Source of the DNA: CAZDIO01 sp964505555
GTDB taxonomy: Bacteria; Bdellovibrionota_C; UBA2361; SZUA-149; CAZDIO01
Assembly (NCBI GenBank): GCA_964505555.1
Contig: CAZDIO010000063.1
Location: forward strand, 1 to 38,285
Direction of reading: 5' to 3'
Length of the DNA stretch: 38,285 nt
A program made the translations under genes and the position numbers. Below are positions 24,884 through 33,741 of the stretch, in pieces. Below the pieces are notes generated by a model. It was not told where the DNA came from and ran no database searches. It saw only the letters and a program-made list of their open reading frames with translations. Each line of letters begins with the position of its first letter. Within the stretch, counting starts at the first letter, position 1.

Positions 24884-25540
24884 TCAGCTTTTGCTGGCGC
24901 AGATCTTTGGTTGGTGGAAGGAGATCTCCCGACGCACCACCTTATCAACGACCCCGAGTGAGGTTAGAAACTGCTGGCTTAGCAGCTCGTCGTCACTCGT
25001 AATCTTCTGAAGCGGCTCCCATGAAATTGAGCCGATGCTGTGCCACTTACCGTTTCGTTCGCAATAGATATTGACCGGCGTTCCCGACGGTTTGTCTTCA
25101 ATCCAGATCGTCTCCTTCTTATTCACTACCAGTCGCCGAAGATCGATCTCCCGATCTACAGGCTCAATCTCTTCCCATTTGAAATCTTTCGATTGATAAT
25201 AACGAGCGGGCGAGATCTCTTCAGCGTCCTTTGAACTCTTCACTGTTCGCGTTCGCAAACGTTTGAAGAGAACAAGCGAGAGTTCTTTCTCTTCTCCGCC
25301 TGTTGAAAGAGCCCCTTGAAATATAGCCTCCTCGACAAGAAGTGGGGGAAGCGTATTGACCCCGACCGGAACCCATTTCTCAGGATGGCTTTCAATATAC
25401 ACCTGGGCATCGTTGCCCGAGGCACCTATGCTATACTGGGTGCCGGTGTTGGGATCGACCCACCACGTCCGGCCTCCTGCCATGACAACCGGACCACTGA
25501 CAAGAGCAAAAAACGGTACCAGAATCCATTTCGGGAACAT
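24884..25540 (-). CDS. Secreted protein of unknown function
   Basis: 218 aa with a clear signal peptide (MFPKWILVPFFALVSGPVVMAGG, about 1-22). The mature N-terminus has RTWWVDPNTGTQYSIGASG. The middle has many charged beta-like stretches (FKWEEIEPVDREIDLRRLVV), and the end has NIYCERNGKWHSIGS. Surface-affinity or salvage-type domains are not recognisable. It stands alone next to tmRNA and divergent from the TMTC-like gene. The family is not recognised; a periplasmic or exported location is the only firm inference. Confidence 0.65.
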   Translation of the reverse strand: MFPKWILVPFFALVSGPVVMAGGRTWWVDPNTGTQYSIGASGNDAQVYIESHPEKWVPVGVNTLPPLLVEEAIFQGALSTGGEEKELSLVLFKRLRTRTVKSSKDAEEISPARYYQSKDFKWEEIEPVDREIDLRRLVVNKKETIWIEDKPSGTPVNIYCERNGKWHSIGSISWEPLQKITSDDELLSQQFLTSLGVVDKVVRREISFHQPKICASKS

Positions 25541-25777
25541 CGGTATTCCTCCTCTGAAAATTCCTCTCTTACAGAAACCCTCTACCGAGATGAAATGTGT
25601 GAAAAGAACTAATGAAAAATGCCTGCCGAGATCTGACTGACAGAGACTATATACTTCTATGCCAGAGCGTTAATTTCTACAAGTAAGAAGGAGAACGATA
25701 TAAGGAGAAACAATATAGTATTCTTTAAGTTTGCCTGAAGTGTTAAATCATTACACATCTTTAACCATAACAGAAAG

Positions 25778-27418
25778 ATGCAACAAACAGGACAAACATC
25801 TCCCTCTCCACCCAATAAGGAGTTAAAACTCCGGCTTATTCTCATCGGCGTATTAGTGCTTTTTGTATCTGCTGTTTTTGCTCCGCTTTATTTATCAGAG
25901 TTTGTGTATGACGATCTCGACTATGTTGTAAACAATGCACATGTAAACACCGGAATATCTTTTGAAAATATCCGCTGGGCATTTTTTAGTTTTCATTCAG
26001 CAAATTGGCATCCGTTAACATGGATCTCTCATGCCATTGACTGCTCACTCTTTGGTCTTAATCCAGGAGGGCATCATCTAGTAAATGTGGCTTTCCACCT
26101 TGCAAACTGCATTCTTCTTTTTATTCTCCTTAGAATGTTAACAAAAACTCTATGGCCAAGCTGGCTTGTTTCAATGCTGTTTGCAGTTCATCCGATGCAT
26201 GTTGAATCAGTGGCGTGGATAGCGGATCGTAAGGATCTGCTCTGCACCATGTTTTGGTTCCTTGCTCTGATCTCCTATGTACAACACCTAAAGAATCGTT
26301 CGCAAAAGAGATACCTCCTGTCGCTTCTCTTTTTCATCTGTGGAATTCTTAGCAAACCAATTATCGTCACCCTCCCTTTGACCTTATTGATTCTTGATTG
26401 GTGGCCTTTGCGGCGATCTGATCGGAGCATCAGATCGCTAGTCATTGAAAAGCTACCCTTTTTTGCTCTCTCGGTGTTCTCTTCACTGATGACGATATCT
26501 GCTCAAAGCCAATTTGGCGCGATAGTTCCCCTAGATTACAATCCGTGGGGGATCAGGGTATCAAACATCATCAATGGGTACGGTATGTATCTTTTGAAGT
26601 TATTCTGGCCAACAAATTTGGCGGTGTATTATCCTCTTGATACCTCAGTACCATTAGTACAAACGGTTTCTGTTTTCCTAGCGCTTCTTTTATTCTCGTT
26701 ATTTATCTTTATTTTTCGCACCCGAAGATATCTCACCTCCGGATGGGCTTGGTTCTTACTGACGCTTGTACCGATGATCGGCTTCGTGCAGGTTGGAGGT
26801 GCCTCGATGGCGGATAGATATAGTTATGTATCGTATATTGGACTTTTTCTGATCGTAATTTATGGTGGCAATGAACTTGCAAAAAAATCTCGACAAAGAG
26901 AACGTTTACTTTTTGCGGCAGCATGTACAGTAATTACCACATTTTCTTATCTCTCTTGGAAACAGACAAGTTACTGGAAGGATGGTTTTGTCCTTTGGCA
27001 TCATGCGGCAGAGGTTACCAAGGACAATGATCGGGCGTATCATAGTTTAGGAGTTCTCTATGACCACGTTGGCGATCTCCAATCTTCGCTTGAAAACTAT
27101 CAAACCGCGGTAGTGATTGATCCTACGAATGCGGAGGTACAAAACAACTTAGGAAGTGTCCTTTTCAGGCTAGAAAAATACGATGAAGCCGAGAAGCGTT
27201 TTGTCCAAGCGGTTACTCTTGATGAAGATAACGCCGATGCACACAACAACCTTGGAACCGCTCTTGCACACAGAGGGGATTTCTCAAATGCCAGGACAGA
27301 GTTCCAACTTGCCCTCAAACTAAACGCCACTCACCCCCTAGCAAAAAGAAACTTAGATTTAGCCCTAGAAATTTTATCAAAAAACCCACCCCCCAAAAAC
27401 CCAAAAAACCCCCAATAG
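25778..27418 (+). CDS. TMTC-like membrane protein with C-terminal TPRs
   Basis: 546 aa. About ten membrane helices lie in residues 20-410, with C-terminal TPRs (about 420-530). The membrane part carries YDDLDYVVNNAHV (loop acidic pair), NWHPLTWISHAIDCSLFG, GGHHLVNVAFHLAN and AVHPMHVESVAWIADRKDLL. This signature is shared by bacterial TPR proteins and by eukaryotic TMTC O-mannosyltransferases (GT-C fold). The acidic pair in the first large loop is the expected catalytic site. Three TPR units include AEVQNNLGSVLFRLEKYDEA. A glycosyltransferase activity on an envelope protein is inferred; substrate and donor are unknown. The C-terminus is Pro/Asn/Lys-rich. Confidence 0.85.
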   Translation: MQQTGQTSPSPPNKELKLRLILIGVLVLFVSAVFAPLYLSEFVYDDLDYVVNNAHVNTGISFENIRWAFFSFHSANWHPLTWISHAIDCSLFGLNPGGHHLVNVAFHLANCILLFILLRMLTKTLWPSWLVSMLFAVHPMHVESVAWIADRKDLLCTMFWFLALISYVQHLKNRSQKRYLLSLLFFICGILSKPIIVTLPLTLLILDWWPLRRSDRSIRSLVIEKLPFFALSVFSSLMTISAQSQFGAIVPLDYNPWGIRVSNIINGYGMYLLKLFWPTNLAVYYPLDTSVPLVQTVSVFLALLLFSLFIFIFRTRRYLTSGWAWFLLTLVPMIGFVQVGGASMADRYSYVSYIGLFLIVIYGGNELAKKSRQRERLLFAAACTVITTFSYLSWKQTSYWKDGFVLWHHAAEVTKDNDRAYHSLGVLYDHVGDLQSSLENYQTAVVIDPTNAEVQNNLGSVLFRLEKYDEAEKRFVQAVTLDEDNADAHNNLGTALAHRGDFSNARTEFQLALKLNATHPLAKRNLDLALEILSKNPPPKNPKNPQ

Positions 27419-27439
27419 AAGGCAAAATCTACAAAACAT

Positions 27440-27461
27440 AAAAAGTGCCAGATACTTTTTT
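27440..27461 (+). terminator. AT-rich terminator after the TMTC-like gene
   Basis: AAAAAGT-GCCAGAT-ACTTTTTT begins 21 nt after the stop. The stem is weak, but it ends in a T-run. Confidence 0.45.
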
Positions 27462-27606
27462 AAAAACCCAAAACGAACCTCTTACGCATGAGTTATTAAG
27501 TGTTAATCGTAAATAACCCAAGATCGTTTCGCACGATTATTCAGCATAAACTAAACAATCCGGATCTGCCGATTACTTATCTACCAACATCATTGTTAAA
27601 GAATTT

Positions 27607-28428
27607 ATGATCCCCCTTATCATTCTCATCGCAATCGGCTTAATTATTATCGAACGCATCTATCCCTCTTCCGTTCTTCCAAAAGTCGAAAACTGGTGGG
27701 GACGAATCGTTCTTTGTAACGTTGTTCAACTGCTCATCATTATCTTGGCAGGTTTTACTTGGGATCGATGGTTTGAAAATTGGTCTCTCTTTCGACTAAG
27801 AGAGTATTTTTCACCAGTAAGCTCCGCCCTCATAGCCTATGCAGTATCCACCTTTATCTATTATTGGTGGCACCGCTACCGGCATCAATCAAAGTTCTTC
27901 TGGAGACTCTGCCACCAACTTCATCACTCCCCACGAAGAATCGAAATTGTCACCTCTTTTTATAAGCACCCCGTAGAGATCACACTTAACTCGCTCTTAA
28001 GTGCTCTCATTGTATACGCCCTTTTAGGTCTAAACATAAAAGCCGGCGCTTACTACACACTCTTTACCGCAGTTGCAGAATACTTTTATCATTGGAACGT
28101 AAATACCCCTCATTGGCTAGGATACTTTATCCAAAGGCCGGAGTCTCATCGCGTTCATCATCAACGCAATCATCATACACAAAATTTTGCTGATTTGCCG
28201 ATTTGGGACATGCTTTTTGGTACATTTAACAATCCACATCGCTTCAGTGGAGAGTGTGGATACGACGATTGGCGAGAAGATCGATTTGAAGACATGCTTG
28301 CTTTTCGAGATGTACATGCTGAGGACATTAACAAAACTGCACCACTTCAATTTTTACCAATCTGCATTGGCTGTCGAAAGCGGTCAATTTGCGCTGCAAC
28401 AAAAGACCCATCCCTCTCAGACAATTAA
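27607..28428 (+). CDS. Fatty acid hydroxylase / sterol desaturase superfamily membrane enzyme
   Basis: Di-iron membrane oxidase, 273 aa. Histidine boxes: HRYRH (89-93), HQLHH (103-107) and HRVHHQRNHH (181-190). These are the eight-His signature of the superfamily, with membrane helices at about 1-17, 35-50, 70-88 and 125-160. It hydroxylates or desaturates a lipid or carotenoid; which one cannot be told. The C-terminal 80 residues are soluble and end in a Cys-rich stretch (ICIGCRKRSICAA). Its stop overlaps the convergent HTTM gene stop through TTAA. Confidence 0.9.
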   Translation: MIPLIILIAIGLIIIERIYPSSVLPKVENWWGRIVLCNVVQLLIIILAGFTWDRWFENWSLFRLREYFSPVSSALIAYAVSTFIYYWWHRYRHQSKFFWRLCHQLHHSPRRIEIVTSFYKHPVEITLNSLLSALIVYALLGLNIKAGAYYTLFTAVAEYFYHWNVNTPHWLGYFIQRPESHRVHHQRNHHTQNFADLPIWDMLFGTFNNPHRFSGECGYDDWREDRFEDMLAFRDVHAEDINKTAPLQFLPICIGCRKRSICAATKDPSLSDN

Positions 28429-29684
28429 AAAGTAAATCTTTCTTGAATATCCGGAGTGATCCTCCGACATTGATCACTTTTTCCAAACCAGCGGTATCGA
28501 TTCTTTGCAATAAAATAATAACACCAATCCCGAATTGGACGAGGAGTGAAACGAAGGAGTGAAACAACCCTCCAAAACCCTCCAATGGCATCAAGCGCTC
28601 GAAAAACACCATCTGACCCTCGAAGCACCTTTTGTTTTTCACTTCGAAAATCATCAACAACAATCATACTTTCTGGCTCCATTCCTACAAACGGTTGAGC
28701 TAGATCCCCTTGAAGTAAGGAAAATTTTAAAATACGCTCTGAATCTTCATCCAGCAGTAAATTAATCGCCTGGTTACAGAGCCCACAAACTCCATCAAAG
28801 AAAATGACTATTGTTCCTTTTTTTTCTGCTCGGGCGGGAAGCCATAAGGGATCAAAAAGAAATAAATGGATCATGATCATTCCCAGCGATAAATCAGCAA
28901 ACGAGACCATCGTAAGAACACCGATATGCATACAACACATCCAAAGCCAGGCAATAAAACGTCCTTTCCTACTCACACTTAGGGGAAGAAATAAGATCTC
29001 TCCTGCTAGTGTGAGATATGTTACCCCTGCAGTAAAAAATGTAGGAAGAGAAAGAAACAGATCTCGAAAGACACCAGGGCGGGCAAGTGGGTTTGTAACT
29101 AAATGAATCATCGCTGTCCCATCAACCCAGCTTGGACTATTAAGTTTTACAAGACCGCTAAAAGTATACCCAATAGCAAGGAGAAACCAGGAAATCGTGT
29201 AAACACTCTTTGGGAAATACCAGGCTTTTTGTTGGCGTGGTGCAAATAGCGAGAACGGTTCTCCGGAAGGAATAAGCCCTAGAAAAAGTAACATTAATCC
29301 CACATAGGGAATACTTGGGTTACTGATTAATGGATTTCGATTCACCACACATGCAAAGCCATACCAAAGCAATATCGAGGCGATACGTCGATACTTTCCA
29401 ATTAAAATCAACCCGGAAAGTCCGGAGAGAACAACAAGAAATAACTGCACCCCAAACGGCGACGAGTCAACAAGAAGTAATGCATTGGGAAAAAACGAAT
29501 ATGTTGGACTCTGTGAGGGATCAGAATAAACACCACTTCTAGAAAACAGCTCCTTTCCGTATGGGACCAAAGAGAGAAAATGCCAAAGAAGGTACACTCC
29601 GAATAAGATTCGAAAAAAGGCGAACTGGTACGGTGAGATTAATTTTACTGAATTTAACTTCACCGAACGTATCTCACTTCCCAC
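28425..29684 (-). CDS. HTTM-domain membrane protein fused to a DCC thiol-oxidoreductase domain
   Basis: 419 aa. Residues about 15-285 form the HTTM fold, related to vitamin K-dependent gamma-carboxylase; FFRILFGVYLLWHF and SGLVKLNSPSWVDGTAM are family segments. Residues about 290-410 are a DUF393/DCC domain with FFDGVCGLC (D297, C300, C303) and a C-terminal YRWFGKSDQCRR segment. The fusion pairs a membrane domain with a thiol-active domain; the bacterial function is not known to me. It overlaps the small upstream gene at 29674-30165 by 11 nt, so the two are probably translated together. Confidence 0.85.
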   Translation of the reverse strand: MGSEIRSVKLNSVKLISPYQFAFFRILFGVYLLWHFLSLVPYGKELFSRSGVYSDPSQSPTYSFFPNALLLVDSSPFGVQLFLVVLSGLSGLILIGKYRRIASILLWYGFACVVNRNPLISNPSIPYVGLMLLFLGLIPSGEPFSLFAPRQQKAWYFPKSVYTISWFLLAIGYTFSGLVKLNSPSWVDGTAMIHLVTNPLARPGVFRDLFLSLPTFFTAGVTYLTLAGEILFLPLSVSRKGRFIAWLWMCCMHIGVLTMVSFADLSLGMIMIHLFLFDPLWLPARAEKKGTIVIFFDGVCGLCNQAINLLLDEDSERILKFSLLQGDLAQPFVGMEPESMIVVDDFRSEKQKVLRGSDGVFRALDAIGGFWRVVSLLRFTPRPIRDWCYYFIAKNRYRWFGKSDQCRRITPDIQERFTF

Positions 29685-30165
29685 ATACTGGATCGAGCAA
29701 CCACTGATCGTTTCGTCCTCTTGTCTTAGTCTTTATAAGAACTGCAATATGCTGTGTGGAATCCGGAATCCTTAACTCCTGTCGAAGCACCCCTGGTAAA
29801 TAAAATGCATAGCAAAAGACCGTTTGCCAGACCTCTTCTTTTAATCGAGGAGCATATGAAAGTGCCGCACCATAAACGTTACGCCGATTATACGGACCAG
29901 AAAGATTCGAATATAATTCTGGAGTAATGGATAATTCTTTTACGGTATTATTTTTATCCGTTAACTTTAATGTAAACTCCGATGCAAAAGTTTCAAGCCC
30001 TTCTACGTCGGAAAATACCTTTGGAAAGGGAGAAATAACAGAGGAGAAACCAATTCCCTTAAGAAAAGACAAATTAAACGCATAACCCAATATCTGCGTA
30101 AGGCCGATGAAACAAATCAACAATGAAATAATACTTATAAAAGTGAGTTTATCAAAATTTTTCAC
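29674..30165 (-). CDS. Small membrane-anchored partner of the HTTM-DCC protein
   Basis: 163 aa. One N-terminal hydrophobic segment (about 9-30, ISIISLLICFIGLTQILGYA) is followed by a periplasmic-type domain with EFTLKLTDKNNTVKELSITP and SGPYNRRNVYGAALSYAP. It ends RNDQWLLDPVCGK. There is no catalytic motif I recognise. The 11-nt overlap with the HTTM-DCC gene implies a linked function. It lies 62 nt after the hisB-like gene but is probably not part of histidine synthesis. Confidence 0.65.
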   Translation of the reverse strand: MKNFDKLTFISIISLLICFIGLTQILGYAFNLSFLKGIGFSSVISPFPKVFSDVEGLETFASEFTLKLTDKNNTVKELSITPELYSNLSGPYNRRNVYGAALSYAPRLKEEVWQTVFCYAFYLPGVLRQELRIPDSTQHIAVLIKTKTRGRNDQWLLDPVCGK

Positions 30166-30227
30166 CTTGGAAGTTTAGCTTAATACAGACAGGATGCACC
30201 ACTATTCTTTTTTTCGTCCTCGATACC

Positions 30228-31487
30228 CTAAGCTAATGTCGCCTTTACTCCAGGAGGAACCCTTCGCCGAAAAGGATTTGCTGCAAAGACCTCCTTCAGC
30301 GCATCTCCAAGTCCGACAAACAACTCCTTCCACCTATCTTCTACGTTAGAATAATTACGGAGATGAATGATAATACTTGCAGACATCCCCCCCGCCAAGC
30401 CATCAAGGAAATCATCGAGATCCTCTGACCGAAGCCCGCTGAAAATATTTTGTCCAATAAGAAACTCTCGTCTCATTGCATTTATATCCCCATCCTCAGA
30501 AACCAATCGAAGAAATTTTCTCCCCTCCACACTAATCCCAATATGAACCTTCTTTTCGTTAACATCTTTCAAATTACAAATATTACTTCCGGCACCGTTT
30601 ACACCGTATCGCTCCATTCTCAGTTTGAGAACCTCTAGAAACGCTCTACCCATTACAAGTCCGATGTCTTCCATCACCACATGACGAGAAGATAGCTGCT
30701 TAGCTTTAAATTCAATCTGCATCGTTATCCCAAACCGTTCTGTCAAAAGAGTAATAATTTTTTCTGCCTCTAAAACAGATTCTCGAATACTCTCATCTAC
30801 TTCAAACGTAAAAGCATTTGGCTTTGTGGAAAGAAAGTCCAAAGCCATCACAATACCCGACTCCGCTGTTCCTCTTTGGATCTCCACAAAGTGAACACCT
30901 CGCTTGATGACCGTAAGTTCTGATCCTCTCTCAGCCGTTTCTATCTTAGAATCATTAAGAAATGCTAACTCATTTTCTGAAGCGAAGCTTTGTGGTGAAT
31001 AGATCTTTCCAAGTACAATTCCCACACCTCGAAATATCGCTTCCCAAGTGTGGTGAGGATCTTCAAAGCTCCAAATCTCCACAAAAATACCTGCTCCAAG
31101 GCCCGCACCGACCCCCTCAAGGAACTCAAGAAGCGATTGTCCCGATTCAATCTGCTCACAACGAAGTCCAAGAAACCACCGACTATCCACCCCTGAAACA
31201 GCACTGAGCTTAACCCCTCCCCCCTCAAGTTCAATTGACACCACCGCACTCCCATCATCAATCATCCCAAGCGCTGCTGCCCGATCAATACGCGGTGAGA
31301 GTTTACCAATTTCAATTCCAATCCTACGACCTAAGCTCCTCCAGTCTGCCCCACGCCATTGAACGCAGATCTCAAGCCCCATCCGCCACGCAATATGCTC
31401 TATCATATGACTGATAAAATGATTTGGCGTATTGATGATTTTTTGGCGCACATCTCCAAATGAGAGTTCTATGCAATCGTCAAGCAT
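30228..31487 (-). CDS. Tandem two-domain HisB-like (imidazoleglycerol-phosphate dehydratase) protein
   Basis: 419 aa, about twice one IGPD. Domain 1 (about 19-163) has FISHMIEHIAW (His27, His31), then IDDGSAVVSIELEG where IGPD has MDEALARVALDLSG. It keeps the C-terminal HH..E site as EDPHHTWEAIF (His145, His146, Glu149). The DHHTVED site is missing (WRSLGRRIGIEIG). Domain 2 (about 213-401) keeps part of that site (SRHVVMEDIGLVMG, His269, Glu273). It lacks the first His motif and has NVEDRWKELF in place of the HH..E site. IGPD metal sites lie between subunits, so two half-sites could combine. It is the last gene of the his operon and no other hisB is present. The dehydratase role is inferred. 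Confidence 0.75.
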   Translation of the reverse strand: MLDDCIELSFGDVRQKIINTPNHFISHMIEHIAWRMGLEICVQWRGADWRSLGRRIGIEIGKLSPRIDRAAALGMIDDGSAVVSIELEGGGVKLSAVSGVDSRWFLGLRCEQIESGQSLLEFLEGVGAGLGAGIFVEIWSFEDPHHTWEAIFRGVGIVLGKIYSPQSFASENELAFLNDSKIETAERGSELTVIKRGVHFVEIQRGTAESGIVMALDFLSTKPNAFTFEVDESIRESVLEAEKIITLLTERFGITMQIEFKAKQLSSRHVVMEDIGLVMGRAFLEVLKLRMERYGVNGAGSNICNLKDVNEKKVHIGISVEGRKFLRLVSEDGDINAMRREFLIGQNIFSGLRSEDLDDFLDGLAGGMSASIIIHLRNYSNVEDRWKELFVGLGDALKEVFAANPFRRRVPPGVKATLA

Positions 31488-31499
31488 ATCTAACAGCTC

Positions 31500-32822
31500 C
31501 TATGACAGCCTTATCTGTACCGATTTTGTATGTGCATCTAATTTTTCGATCCTGCTTATCGTCGTCACAATCGGTTCTAAATTTCTTAGACCCTCTTTGG
31601 TAAGCCATTGAATCTCTGATTTCTTTAAAAATGTTTCTACACCAACAGGAGAGGCCGTTTTTGTCGCAACTCCAGTTGGCAAACAATGATTTGTTCCACT
31701 CGCATAATCTCCAACCGCGACAGGAGCAAAGTGACCAAGAAAGATTGATCCCGCATTTTCAATTTGCTTACAGATCTCCCAAGGATTGTCCGTAAGAATC
31801 TCTAAATGTTCAGCACCGTAATCATTTGCAAAAGTTATGATCTGCTCACTATCATCAAATACAATCACCGCAGAATATCGACTAAGTGAAACCTCAGCTA
31901 TCTCTTTTCGTCTCAACTTTGGTAGTTGGTAGTAGAGTTCTGTCAGAACGCTTTTAGCAAGACTTTGAGAAGTTGTAGCTAAAACCGCACAGGCATTTTG
32001 ATCATGCTCGCAACGAGCAAGAATATCCGCCGCACAATATCGTGGATCGGCACTTTCATCCGCAATTAACAATGCCTCTGATGGACCAGACAACATATCA
32101 ATGGCAATACCACGAAGAGATACCTCCATCTTTGCAGCTTGAGTGTAAATACTCCCCGGGCCAACAATCTTTAAAACAGGTCGAATTGTTTCTGTTCCCA
32201 CACTCATTGCCGCAACACCAGCAATTCCCCCTACCCGATAAATTTCATCAACCCCCGCAATATCTGCAGCAATAAGCATCTCATAGTGCTTTCCCGTGGG
32301 AGGAAAACAGGCAACGATTCGAGGCACTCCAGCTCTCTTTGCCGCAACCGTAAGAATCTGCATTACCGTAGGGAGAGGAACCTGACCGGCAGGAACCGTA
32401 AGCCCTACACTCTGAATGGGTACTATCCTCCACCCCGTAACGACACCGGGAACAAATTCAGCGGTTTCCTCTAATCTCGCAGGTAACTGTCTCTGGTGAA
32501 ACTCCGTTGAAATCTCAATCTGACGACGAATGATCTCTACAACTTCTTTGCTTGTTTTCTTATAAGCCTCCGAAATATCATCAGTTGTGACCCGCAATCT
32601 ATCTTTCGTAAACGTTGGATCATCAAAGGTATGGATATAATCAACTAACGCATCATCACCATAACGTTCTACCTTCGCGATCCAATCGCGAGCGATGTTT
32701 CGAGCAAGATCCATCTCTTTCTGGGATCTTTTTATGATCCTTTCTCGAAGCTGCTGATTAGCATCTCTCCATTTAAAAAAGGAGATACGTCCTCCCTCAC
32801 TCAATCTCATCTCTGCTTTCAT
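31500..32822 (-). CDS. hisD: Histidinol dehydrogenase
   Basis: Two-step NAD-dependent oxidation of histidinol to histidine, zinc enzyme. 440 aa, normal length. Typical segments: RVGGIAGVAAMSVGTETI (with I..G in place of the usual AQA), VDEIYRVGGI, DMLSGPSEALLIADESAD, and the zinc-site region CEHDQNACAVL. GAEHLEI, ASGTNHCLPTG and SPVGVETFLKKSEIQ are near the C-terminus. GPSE and the His/Asp ligands around EHDQ and the SGTNH loop are present. The start overlaps the IMPase-family gene by 4 nt. Confidence 0.94.
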   Translation of the reverse strand: MKAEMRLSEGGRISFFKWRDANQQLRERIIKRSQKEMDLARNIARDWIAKVERYGDDALVDYIHTFDDPTFTKDRLRVTTDDISEAYKKTSKEVVEIIRRQIEISTEFHQRQLPARLEETAEFVPGVVTGWRIVPIQSVGLTVPAGQVPLPTVMQILTVAAKRAGVPRIVACFPPTGKHYEMLIAADIAGVDEIYRVGGIAGVAAMSVGTETIRPVLKIVGPGSIYTQAAKMEVSLRGIAIDMLSGPSEALLIADESADPRYCAADILARCEHDQNACAVLATTSQSLAKSVLTELYYQLPKLRRKEIAEVSLSRYSAVIVFDDSEQIITFANDYGAEHLEILTDNPWEICKQIENAGSIFLGHFAPVAVGDYASGTNHCLPTGVATKTASPVGVETFLKKSEIQWLTKEGLRNLEPIVTTISRIEKLDAHTKSVQIRLS

Positions 32823-33739
32823 CGTTCTTCTTCCTCATCTATCGAAGAGGTGATTAATAAGTCCGTTTCATAAAATAATGAGACATTTCGATTGCCAGGA
32901 GATATCAGAAGCCCCGTCTTCCAAAGCATTTCCAACATCTCCTCGGAACGTGAAATGGCCACCATCTGTATCGTGCTCTGTTTTTCACGATCTGTTTTTC
33001 CTATTCTTACTTTCCAACCTTGCTCGACTAAGGCACCGATAAAAATAAGATCGTAATCGGGATAGTTTTCCTTGCCTTTACTACTTGGAAGCCAGAGTAA
33101 ACCATCTATGTTTTCATTAAATAATTCCCACCCTGCCCACACAGCAGCTGGAAAGGAGGTCACTTCAATATCTGTAGATTTGAATTTCTCTAAAGAAACT
33201 TCTTCAAAAGCTTTTGAAAAATGGCTCGCAGCTCCTGCCCCATAGTCATAGACATCAAAGATAAAGGACTTGGATTGTTTTTGTCTCTCTTGCAAACTCA
33301 TCGTATCCCTCTCCCTGCTATTAAGCGAAGAGAAAACCTCTCCTGAAGAGATCATATTCCAAGAATAGATAAGATCACCTCTCTTGTCGCATAGTCCAAC
33401 CATCGTTCCCCAGGTTTTTTCGCCTCGACAAAAGGAACTTGTGCCATCTAAGGGATCGATGAGCAGTTGCCAAATACACTGAGAGTTTGGCAAACAATTT
33501 CTCTCTTCGCCATGTGTCTCTTCAGCTTTTACAAGGAATGTCCCGGCGAGCGGAGACTCAGAAAAATACTCAAGGAGTAGCTTTTGGATCAGGAGATCTG
33601 CCTTCGTAACAAGCTCTCCCTCTTTTTTTTCCCAACGAAGCTCTGAATTATTTTTTAAAGCTGCCTGTGCTCTGTTTGCGATTGTAAGAATATCGAAAGC
33701 AGGAATATTTTTAAATGTCTCTTCAATTTCTTTGATCAT
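32819..33739 (-). CDS. Inositol-monophosphatase-family enzyme, probable histidinol-phosphatase
   Basis: 306 aa. Motifs: VTKADLLIQKLLLEYF, VKAEETHGEE (metal Glu), and the signature LIDPLDGTSSFCRGEKTWGTMVGL, here split over about 112-135. A further Asp lies in YPDYDLIFIGALVEQGW near residue 230. Mg-dependent phosphatases of this family serve as histidinol-phosphate phosphatase (HisN) in actinobacteria and other groups. Lying between hisA/I/E and hisD, and with no HAD-type hisB domain in the operon, it most likely does that job here. Substrate specificity is not proved by sequence. Confidence 0.8.
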   Translation of the reverse strand: MIKEIEETFKNIPAFDILTIANRAQAALKNNSELRWEKKEGELVTKADLLIQKLLLEYFSESPLAGTFLVKAEETHGEERNCLPNSQCIWQLLIDPLDGTSSFCRGEKTWGTMVGLCDKRGDLIYSWNMISSGEVFSSLNSRERDTMSLQERQKQSKSFIFDVYDYGAGAASHFSKAFEEVSLEKFKSTDIEVTSFPAAVWAGWELFNENIDGLLWLPSSKGKENYPDYDLIFIGALVEQGWKVRIGKTDREKQSTIQMVAISRSEEMLEMLWKTGLLISPGNRNVSLFYETDLLITSSIDEEEER

Positions 33740-33741
33740 AC

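Noticed and set aside
24677..24961. Plus-strand ORF of 94 codons after tmRNA
   Set aside because: It starts at TTG inside an inverted-repeat arm, overlaps the secreted-protein gene in antisense, and has no family likeness.
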